Origin: Paludibacteraceae bacterium
GTDB lineage: Bacteria; Bacteroidota; Bacteroidia; Bacteroidales; Paludibacteraceae
NCBI GenBank assembly: GCA_017646225.1
Contig: JAGCMZ010000168.1
Coordinates: 1-8,953 of the forward strand
Reading direction: 5' to 3'
Length of the DNA stretch: 8,953 bases
The first letter of the stretch is position 1. Every line of letters begins with the position of its first letter. Positions 1 to 5,091 of the stretch are shown one piece after another. A program made the translations under genes and the position numbers. The notes below the pieces were generated by a model. That model was not told the origin of the DNA, made no database searches, and saw only the letters and a list, made by a program, of their open reading frames with translations.

Positions 1-4
1 CACC

Positions 5-1669
5 ATGCGTCAATTTGGACTACATAGCAACCGATTTTGGGCAATTCTAACCTTCTGGATAGGCATTGCTGCTTGCACATGGGCGCTTAATACGCAAGTG
101 TACATGCAAATCAACGCCCAATTGAGCAGTGGCGATGTGCAAGGAGGCATCGAACAAATTGAAAAACAAATCAAAAAAGAAAAAAAAGAAGCGCAGTGGT
201 ATTGGTTATTGGACGATGTTTACCAGGCGCAAAACAACACACCTGCACGCATTGACAACCTAGAAAGAGCTTTGCACGTAAAAAAACTCTCAGAAAAAGA
301 GGGCACCATTTATCGGTTGGGCAATGCTTACTTTGACGATGGCAACTACCAAAAGGCCAAAGCAACCTATGCAACCCTACCTACATCGGGCATACAACAA
401 CGGGCATTAAAAGCCTGCGACATAGCAGACAGCTTGCGAAATCACCCTGTAGAAAGCGATCGCATCGGCATGGGTGATAGCATAAACCTGCCTTACGACA
501 ATATTTGGCCCAGTTTAACCGCCAACGGCAACTTTTTTTGCAGCACAGTAGTGCTAGGCAAACGAGGCTTTGTGGGCAACACCTTACAACTGCAGGAAGA
601 CATCTACATTAGTCGCAAAAAGAACGGTATATGGCAAGGGGCAGAAGCACTTCCTTATCCCATCAATACCGAACACAACGAGGGTTCTCCCTGTTTTTCG
701 GCCGATGGAAAGTACTTGTTTTTTGTACGATGTGGCGATAGAAGTGGCATGGGAAGTTGCGATATCTACTATTGTATCAACCAAAAAGGCAAATGGAGCA
801 GGCCCATTTTAGCACCTGCACCGCTTAATAGTAAGCATTGGGAGAGCACTCCTTGCATTAGCGCCTCTGGAAAAGAAATTTACTTTGCTAGCAACCGCCC
901 AGGCGGCAAAGGGAAAAAAGATATTTGGGTATGCCAAATTGTTCCCAACAACGACGGAACGTTGCAATTTATCAACCCGCAAAACGCAGGCGATTCCATC
1001 AACACGCCCTACGATGAAATATCGCCATTCTTGCATGCCAACGACAGTACCTTGTATTTTTCGAGCAACGGACATTTCGGCATGGGGCGTTTGGATGTTT
1101 TTTACAGCAATCGACTCGCTGAAAATCAATGGAGTAAACCTTGTAACATGGGGTACCCCATCAATACCCATGCCGACGAAATGGGTTGGATGGTAAGCCC
1201 CGACGGCGAAACCGCTTACATGGCTGCAGACAGCAGTTTAACAGGCGTATCGCACAAAATAATTTACCAAATAAGCCTTCCTAAATCGGTGCAACCCACC
1301 CCTACCACACCTCAGCAATTATGGGATATCCAAAAAGCATTTACCCTGCACCGCATTTACTTTGACTTTGACCAAGCCACCCTTAAAGCAGAATCGGAAA
1401 ATGAACTGAACTTGTTGGTAAGTTTGATTCAAGAGCATCCTCAAAAAGTATTTACCATTACTGGACACACCGACAACGTGGGTAACGAGGCCTATAACCT
1501 AGAACTTTCGCAAAAAAGAGCCGATAGCGTAGTGCAATACCTAATTGAAAAAGGCATTGACCCCTCTCGCCTTGTTAGCAAAGGCATGGGCAGTAGCCAA
1601 CCCACCGAAAGCAACGATACCGAATGGGGACGGGCTAAAAACAGACGCATTGAAGTGAGTGCCCAATAA
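5..1669 (+). CDS. OmpA-family lipoprotein with TPR, PD40 propeller and peptidoglycan-binding domain
   Basis: The 554-residue protein is probably an outer-membrane-anchored periplasmic lipoprotein that holds a complex to peptidoglycan. The N-terminus is a hydrophobic signal (about residues 11-23) ending in a lipobox, Ile21-Ala-Ala-Cys24. A TPR-like helical part follows (about 35-145), with the repeat core YRLGNAYFDDGNYQKA at 103-118. About five PD40/WD40-like propeller strands run from 170 to 425, with recurring S-x-D/A-G-K-x-x-Y/F-F-x-S and DI(Y/W) motifs. The OmpA C-terminal domain spans about 448-554: TGHTDNVG at 486-493, LSQKRA at 501-506, and a closing GRAKNRRIE. Asp490 and Arg505 match the residues that bind diaminopimelate in this family. 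The order resembles PorE of the type IX secretion system, but no carboxypeptidase-regulatory domain is visible between propeller and OmpA domain. The start lies only 4 bases from the window edge; the intact signal sequence supports it. A type IX role is only a possibility. Confidence 0.85.
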   Translation: MRQFGLHSNRFWAILTFWIGIAACTWALNTQVYMQINAQLSSGDVQGGIEQIEKQIKKEKKEAQWYWLLDDVYQAQNNTPARIDNLERALHVKKLSEKEGTIYRLGNAYFDDGNYQKAKATYATLPTSGIQQRALKACDIADSLRNHPVESDRIGMGDSINLPYDNIWPSLTANGNFFCSTVVLGKRGFVGNTLQLQEDIYISRKKNGIWQGAEALPYPINTEHNEGSPCFSADGKYLFFVRCGDRSGMGSCDIYYCINQKGKWSRPILAPAPLNSKHWESTPCISASGKEIYFASNRPGGKGKKDIWVCQIVPNNDGTLQFINPQNAGDSINTPYDEISPFLHANDSTLYFSSNGHFGMGRLDVFYSNRLAENQWSKPCNMGYPINTHADEMGWMVSPDGETAYMAADSSLTGVSHKIIYQISLPKSVQPTPTTPQQLWDIQKAFTLHRIYFDFDQATLKAESENELNLLVSLIQEHPQKVFTITGHTDNVGNEAYNLELSQKRADSVVQYLIEKGIDPSRLVSKGMGSSQPTESNDTEWGRAKNRRIEVSAQ

Positions 1670-1670
1670 A

Positions 1671-2285
1671 CTACTTAAAGGATAAATAAGGGGCTATTTT
1701 TTCTATAAATTGGGAAGTAACATCCCTGTCTTCTACCAAATCATCTAGCGCATTATATCGTTGTTCTGGCATTTTTAATCGATTATCGCACAACGATTTT
1801 GCTTGAAAATAGCGTATGTATGGATGGCGTTTTAGTTGATCGATAGTAAATTGATTGATGGGAATTTTCTGAATGTACGTAGTATCTACCCATAGCTGAT
1901 GTTCTATTTTTGCATAGGTTTCTGCAGGGAATCGATACACTTCTAGCAACTGCTCTTTGCTGTAAAATCCACCCAATTTGGTTCGATAATTGACAATCAT
2001 TTTAGCATAGCCGCTGCCTATGCCTCGTAACTGTTTTAACAACGTAGTATCGGCTGTATTTAACTCGACCATTTGATCTGTTTTGACTTGTTTGACAAAT
2101 GGACGAACAGGCGATGCTAACGAATCGCTGTAGAAAGGATTGTTTTTCTCGGTGAAATGGGCATTTTCTGAAGTTTCTTGCGCAAGTACTACACGTACAA
2201 TCAGCAAGATAAAAACAAGCAGTAATAGCAGTAACGTTCCGCGTTTTTCGCTCTGCGTTACAAAGAAGATAGTATTCCAACGCAT
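1671..2285 (-). CDS. Membrane-anchored ComEA-like helix-hairpin-helix protein
   Basis: The 204-residue protein has a short basic N-terminus with the sequence TQSEKRG, one strongly hydrophobic segment (about 17-35), a polar linker, then helix-hairpin-helix (HhH) repeats. The first HhH unit (about 73-116) reads VELNTADTTLLKQLRGIGSG and continues to a GGFYSKEQLLEV stretch. This is the ComEA-type pattern: N-x-A followed by L-x-x-L-x-G-I-G. A second, degenerate unit begins at PINQFTIDQLKRHPYI (142-157). ComEA proteins bind double-stranded DNA outside the cytoplasmic membrane during uptake. In Bacteroidota such small HhH proteins are common and mostly uncharacterised, so competence is not established here. 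The ATG is the first in frame after an A-rich leader (on its own strand). The gene lies 92 bp downstream of the transporter gene on the same strand. Its stop is one base from that of the convergent lipoprotein gene. Confidence 0.8.
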   Translation of the reverse strand: MRWNTIFFVTQSEKRGTLLLLLLVFILLIVRVVLAQETSENAHFTEKNNPFYSDSLASPVRPFVKQVKTDQMVELNTADTTLLKQLRGIGSGYAKMIVNYRTKLGGFYSKEQLLEVYRFPAETYAKIEHQLWVDTTYIQKIPINQFTIDQLKRHPYIRYFQAKSLCDNRLKMPEQRYNALDDLVEDRDVTSQFIEKIAPYLSFK

Positions 2286-2322
2286 AAAAAAGAATTAAGA
2301 GTTTTATTGATTTTTTATTAAA

Positions 2323-2357
2323 CTACCAACAGTCTATATCACATAGACTGTTGATAG
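2323..2357 (-). terminator. Inverted repeat between transporter and HhH genes, possible weak terminator
   Basis: An 11-bp perfect inverted repeat (CAACAGTCTAT at 2327-2337 and ATAGACTGTTG at 2343-2353) encloses a 5-base loop. It is extended by a three-base pair CTA/TAG beyond one mismatch. It lies about 20 bases past the transporter stop. Read leftward, the stem is followed by TTTAATAAAA, which is a poor uridine tract, so termination would be partial at best. It may instead stabilise the 3' end of the transporter mRNA or be a processing site before the HhH gene. Only the inverted repeat is seen directly; the function is inferred from position. Confidence 0.5.
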
Positions 2358-2377
2358 CCTTATGATGGTCTTACGGT

Positions 2378-3724
2378 TTATCCGAAAACAGTAAACAAGA
2401 ATACGGCAAAGATACAAGCTGGCACAAAGAAGCGCATCATGTAAATGTATCCTTTAATGAACAAATGTGCCTTAGGATGTTTAATACGTAACTCGGTGGC
2501 TACAATACGTTTATCCAAGAACCATCCCACAAAGATGGAAATAAAGAATCCGCCAACAGGCAACAAGATAGATGCTGTAAAGAAGTCGAGCGCATCGAAG
2601 ATGGTTTTACCAAAGATGGTCAAACTGCTTAACTTGCCAAACGACAACGAAGCAAATACACCCAACACGCAAACCAAAGCCGCTACCAAGAAAGAGGATT
2701 TTTTACGACTCATAGAGGTGTTTTCGTATAGGTAAGCGGTTACTACCTCGTGCAACGAAATAAGCGATGTTAAAGCGGCAATGAACAATAAAGCATAGAA
2801 TAGAATTGCCCACAAAATACCTACGGGCATTTGTTGGAACACATTGGGCAATACTTTAAACACCAAACTAGGACCTTGTTCGGGTTGCATACCAAAAGAG
2901 AATACGGCAGGGAAAATAATTACAGCCGAAATAACAGCCACCATGGCATCGATCGAAACTACTTGCGCTGCTGTTTTAGGCAATTTAACGTCTTTCTTGA
3001 AATAAGACGAGTAAGTAATCAAACATCCCATGCCCAAACTAAGCGAGAAAAAGGTTTGCCCCATGGCCGTTAAAACCGAAACAGGTGTTAGTTTTGACAA
3101 ATCGGGTTTAAACAAAAAGGTTAATCCTTCTGAGGCTGCAGGCAAGAAGAACGAATTAACCATCATTACCAATAAGATAAGGAAGAATATGGGCATTAAA
3201 ATGTTAGAGGCTTTTTCGATACCGCCGCTAACACCTTTTGATACAACAAAGTGAGAAACGAACATCACAATTACCATCCATATCAGAGGCAAATAAGGAT
3301 GCGAAGCAAATTGGTCAAACATTTGACCGTATTGTTCGGTGGTTAAGCCACTTAAACTGCCCATACAGGCTTGCATCAAGTATTCGAGCGTCCAACCTAC
3401 TACTACAGCGTAGTATCCCATGATGAGAAAACCGGCCAAAACGCCACTGTAACCAATCCAATGCCATTTGGTTTTGGGGGCTAATTTCTTAAAGGAGTCA
3501 ACAGCATTGGCTTGCGAGTGTCTACCCACAATAAATTCGGCTATCACACCTGGAATACCCAACAAAAGCAATGCCAATACGTACACCAACAAAAAGGCGC
3601 CACCACCGTTTTCGCCAACCACGTAAGGGAAACGCCATACATTACCCAAACCAACGGCTGTGCCTACAGTAGCCAACAATACACCAATTTTTGATGCAAA
3701 ATTTCCACGGTTTTCTTTTTTCAT
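2378..3724 (-). CDS. Sodium-dependent transporter of the NSS (SNF/SLC6) family
   Basis: The 448-residue polytopic membrane protein likely couples sodium entry to uptake of an amino acid or related amine. The first membrane helix holds the family signature: VGTAVGLGNVWRFPY at 20-34, followed by GENGGGAFLLVY at 37-48. It aligns with the LeuT helix that forms part of the Na+ and substrate sites, and Asn28 corresponds to the LeuT Na1-site Asn. FFSLSLGMGCLITYSSYF (225-242) matches the unwound helix 6 region. AALTS at 316-320 matches the helix 8 Na2-site segment with Thr319 and Ser320. About 11 hydrophobic segments are present, and the length suits the bacterial YhdH-like group. The start chosen is the ATG at 3724, which gives MKKENRGNFASKIG, as family members usually begin. 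An in-frame upstream start at 3778 would add 18 residues without family resemblance and would run through the likely promoter. The substrate cannot be read from the sequence. Confidence 0.92.
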   Translation of the reverse strand: MKKENRGNFASKIGVLLATVGTAVGLGNVWRFPYVVGENGGGAFLLVYVLALLLLGIPGVIAEFIVGRHSQANAVDSFKKLAPKTKWHWIGYSGVLAGFLIMGYYAVVVGWTLEYLMQACMGSLSGLTTEQYGQMFDQFASHPYLPLIWMVIVMFVSHFVVSKGVSGGIEKASNILMPIFFLILLVMMVNSFFLPAASEGLTFLFKPDLSKLTPVSVLTAMGQTFFSLSLGMGCLITYSSYFKKDVKLPKTAAQVVSIDAMVAVISAVIIFPAVFSFGMQPEQGPSLVFKVLPNVFQQMPVGILWAILFYALLFIAALTSLISLHEVVTAYLYENTSMSRKKSSFLVAALVCVLGVFASLSFGKLSSLTIFGKTIFDALDFFTASILLPVGGFFISIFVGWFLDKRIVATELRIKHPKAHLFIKGYIYMMRFFVPACIFAVFLFTVFG

Positions 3725-3754
3725 AATTAGAACGGTCTTTTTAATAAATTGTTG

Positions 3755-3762
3755 CAAATATA
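3755..3762 (-). promoter_or_regulatory. Candidate -7 promoter element for the transporter gene
   Basis: The leftward strand reads TATATTTG, a full match to the Bacteroidota -7 consensus TAnnTTTG, 30 bp upstream of the transporter ATG at 3724. The nearest upstream TTG is at 3789-3787. It lies 24 bases from the -7 element, longer than the spacing of about 19-21 usually described, so the -33 contact looks weak. Assignment rests on motif and position only. Confidence 0.5.
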
Positions 3763-3809
3763 GGCATTTTTTGCACATTTTCTAACCAAGTAGGCTTTTT
3801 TACTGCTTT

Positions 3810-3827
3810 CATGCAAAATAATTCATC
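3810..3827 (+). promoter_or_regulatory. Weak second ARG box, upstream
   Basis: The core TGCAAAATAATTCA (3812-3825) agrees with the ArgR consensus TGAATwwwwATTCA at 8 of 10 fixed positions and at all four central A/T positions. Its centre (3818.5) lies 63 bp, about six helical turns, from the centre of the strong box at 3873-3890. It sits between the divergent promoters, so ArgR bound here could affect either, or cooperate with the downstream site. AT-rich DNA produces such matches fairly easily, so this is tentative. Confidence 0.35.
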
Positions 3828-3855
3828 TTTTATACCATAAAATAGGAATAAAATG

Positions 3856-3875
3856 TATAATTTTGCAAAATTATA
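3856..3875. promoter_or_regulatory. Perfect 20-bp palindrome overlapping the argR promoter
   Basis: The half-site TATAATTTTG (3856-3865) is followed directly by its exact reverse complement (3866-3875), with no spacer. The dyad includes the rightward -7 element TAATTTTG, and by symmetry places TAATTTTG on the other strand at 3873-3866. A perfect 20-bp dyad at a promoter is typical of an operator for a dimeric regulator. The AT-rich composition could also help DNA opening. Which protein binds is not known from the sequence; ArgR itself is a candidate. Confidence 0.6.
3858..3865 (+). promoter_or_regulatory. Candidate -7 promoter element for the arginine cluster
   Basis: TAATTTTG fits the Bacteroidota -7 consensus TAnnTTTG exactly. 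It would place transcription start near 3870-3873 and leave a leader of about 30 bases before the argR ATG at 3902. No good -33 TTG is present about 20 bases upstream, so the promoter may be weak or need activation. The element is embedded in the palindrome and abuts the ARG box, an arrangement suited to autorepression. Confidence 0.55.
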
Positions 3876-3890
3876 GAATATTTATTCATA
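3873..3890 (+). promoter_or_regulatory. argR operator: Strong ARG box (ArgR operator) in front of argR
   Basis: The 18-bp site has the core AGAATATTTATTCA (3875-3888). It matches the classical ARG box wnTGAATwwwwATTCAnw at 9 of 10 fixed positions, at all four central A/T positions and at both outer A/T positions; only the first core base differs. It starts 7 bases past the -7 element, covering the expected transcription start, and ends 11 bases before the argR start codon. ArgR bound here with arginine would be expected to block transcription of its own gene and the downstream biosynthetic genes. ARG boxes are established in Escherichia coli and Bacillus; use of the same consensus in this lineage is inference. 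Confidence 0.65.
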
Positions 3891-3901
3891 TAATATACAT
3901 T

Positions 3902-4357
3902 ATGAAGAATAAAACAGAGCGACTACATGCTATAAAAGAATTGATTACGCAACAATCCATTGGTAATCAAGACGAGCTCCTTTTATTGCTAAAGGAAAAG
4001 GGATACCATTTGACACAAGCAACCTTGTCGCGCGACTTAAAACAATTAAAGATAACCAAAATGCCCAACGACATGGGTGAATACAGGTATACCCTGCCTC
4101 ATTCCATGTATTCGAACAACAAACCCAGCGAAACCAAAATTATTGGTCATAACTCGTTGGAGTTTTCGGGTCAGTTAGCAGTGATAAAAACCCGTTCTGG
4201 TTACGCTGGAGGCATTGCTGCCGAGATTGACGAGCACGCATCGGATGCCATTTTGGGCACCATTGCAGGCGATGATACCATATTGATTATTCCCAGAGAA
4301 GGATTTAATCGAGAAGAAATTACCGCCATATTATCGACTGTCATTGAAAATTTATAA
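3902..4357 (+). CDS. argR: Arginine repressor ArgR
   Basis: The 151-residue protein has the usual ArgR/AhrC length and two-domain layout. The N-terminal winged-helix DNA-binding domain (about 1-70) holds the recognition-helix motif TQATLSRDLKQL at 38-49, nearly the same as in Bacillus AhrC. The C-terminal oligomerisation and arginine-binding domain (about 80-151) has GYAGGIAAEID at 100-110 and GTIAGDDTI at 119-127. Asp124 and Asp125 match the aspartates that contact arginine across the hexamer. In the family, arginine-loaded hexamers repress biosynthetic genes and sometimes activate catabolic ones. The ATG at 3902 is chosen because it gives the family-typical N-terminus (MKNKTERLHAIKELI). A TTG at 3863 in frame would add 13 unlike residues and lies inside the -7 element. 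The gene leads the arginine cluster and has an ARG box just upstream, which suggests autoregulation. Confidence 0.95.
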   Translation: MKNKTERLHAIKELITQQSIGNQDELLLLLKEKGYHLTQATLSRDLKQLKITKMPNDMGEYRYTLPHSMYSNNKPSETKIIGHNSLEFSGQLAVIKTRSGYAGGIAAEIDEHASDAILGTIAGDDTILIIPREGFNREEITAILSTVIENL

Positions 4358-4362
4358 TTTTG
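4355..4362 (+). promoter_or_regulatory. Possible internal -7 element before the GNAT gene
   Basis: TAATTTTG overlaps the argR stop codon and lies 21 bp before the next ATG (4384). The longer string TATAATTTTG (4353-4362) is identical to the half-site at the argR promoter (3856-3865). No -33 element is visible at the usual distance, and AT-rich sequence yields such matches by chance. It could nevertheless give the biosynthetic genes a second transcription start that is independent of argR. Confidence 0.3.
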
Positions 4363-4383
4363 TACTGAAAAATAAGAAGAGAA

Positions 4384-5007
4384 ATGAAACCCGAGGACGT
4401 TAAAATCATTATTGCCGACGAAAGCCACATCAGCTACGTCGATACGATTTTATCTACCATCGAAGCGGCTGCTAAAGTTCGTGGCACTGGTATTGCCAAA
4501 CGCGACCCTGAATACATCAAAAAGAAAATACGCGAGGGGAAAGCAGTAATTGCACTGTACGGAGATGAGTTTGCTGGATTCAGCTACATAGAAACATGGG
4601 GGAACAAAGAGTATGTTACCACATCGGGGTTAATTGTACCCGAAAAATTCAGGGGAATGGGGCTTGCTAGACGCATCAAGCACCAAACCTTTAGTTTAGC
4701 ACGCAAACGCTGGCCCGAAGCCAAAATTTTTAGTTTGACATCGGGGGCTGCCGTTATGAAACTAAACACGGCATTGGGTTACCTGCCTGTTACCTTTGCC
4801 GACCTAACCGACGACGAAGATTTCTGGAAAGGATGCCAAGGCTGCATTAACTACGATGTGTTGCAACGCACGGGTCGTAGGTATTGTATTTGCACAGGTA
4901 TGCTTTTTGATCCCAAACAAAAAATGTGTACCGATGCTGCCAAACGCGAACTTAGCAGCGATCAACCCAAAGGCTTCTTTGCGAAGCTGAAAGACTTATT
5001 TAGCTAA
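4384..5007 (+). CDS. GNAT acyltransferase, probable N-acylglutamate synthase of arginine biosynthesis
   Basis: The 207-residue protein has a GNAT fold in its first two thirds. The acyl-CoA pyrophosphate-binding loop is RGMGLA at 90-95, preceded by the strand SGLIVPEKF. A later Asn-x-x-x-Gly-Tyr motif (NTALGY, 128-133) is typical of GNAT motif B. The remaining about 65 residues hold five cysteines: CQGC (151-154), CIC (168-170) and Cys182. They end in a short basic-hydrophobic tail. The protein is not the classical ArgA, which has an amino acid kinase domain. Its place between argR and argG, with no argA or argJ in view, suggests it forms N-acetyl- or N-succinylglutamate from glutamate and the acyl-CoA. 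I recall mutant-fitness evidence giving this role to a homologue in Bacteroides thetaiotaomicron, but cannot check it here. It starts 26 bp after argR and is probably cotranscribed. The fold is secure, the substrate less so. Confidence 0.8.
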   Translation: MKPEDVKIIIADESHISYVDTILSTIEAAAKVRGTGIAKRDPEYIKKKIREGKAVIALYGDEFAGFSYIETWGNKEYVTTSGLIVPEKFRGMGLARRIKHQTFSLARKRWPEAKIFSLTSGAAVMKLNTALGYLPVTFADLTDDEDFWKGCQGCINYDVLQRTGRRYCICTGMLFDPKQKMCTDAAKRELSSDQPKGFFAKLKDLFS

Positions 5008-5091
5008 AATGTAGCTAGTCAATTGTCCCCAGTGGCAAGAGCGACAACTCGCAGAGCGAATAGCAAGAAATAAATTAAAAAAATAGATTAT
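5008..5091 (+). other. 84-bp spacer before argG with nested small inverted repeats
   Basis: The spacer contains a direct repeat AGAGCGA (5038-5044 and 5053-5059) with CTCGC (5048-5052) between the copies. TCGC at 5049-5052 can pair with GCGA of either copy, at 5041-5044 or 5056-5059, giving two mutually exclusive 4-bp hairpins. It is richer in G+C than the AT-rich leader just before the argG ATG. I see no TAnnTTTG promoter element, no ARG box and no plausible small gene. It may be a remnant of a repeat or a leader structure. Confidence 0.3.

Noticed and set aside
809..1171. 120-residue leftward open frame inside the lipoprotein gene
   Set aside because: The overlapping forward frame has clear domains and a signal sequence. 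This frame has no recognisable motif and is a shadow.
2286..2377. Separate promoter for the HhH gene
   Set aside because: No TAnnTTTG occurs on the leftward strand in this spacer, so cotranscription from the transporter gene is the simpler reading.
3751..3768. Possible ARG box on the transporter promoter (TGCAAATATAGGCA core)
   Set aside because: Only 6 of 10 fixed positions agree, and it is not phased with the other sites.
3725..3778. Eighteen-residue N-terminal extension of the transporter from position 3778
   Set aside because: It would be translated through the TATATTTG promoter match, is Cys/Lys-rich unlike NSS proteins, and the ATG at 3724 gives the family start.
3863..3901. Thirteen-codon N-terminal extension of argR from a TTG
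   Set aside because: The TTG lies within the -7 element and the extension has no ArgR-like sequence. The ATG at 3902 gives the normal 151-residue protein.
4345..4361. Possible ARG box or palindrome at the argR stop codon
   Set aside because: The match to the ARG consensus is poor, and the AAAATT-TAT-AATTTT symmetry is expected in AT-only DNA.
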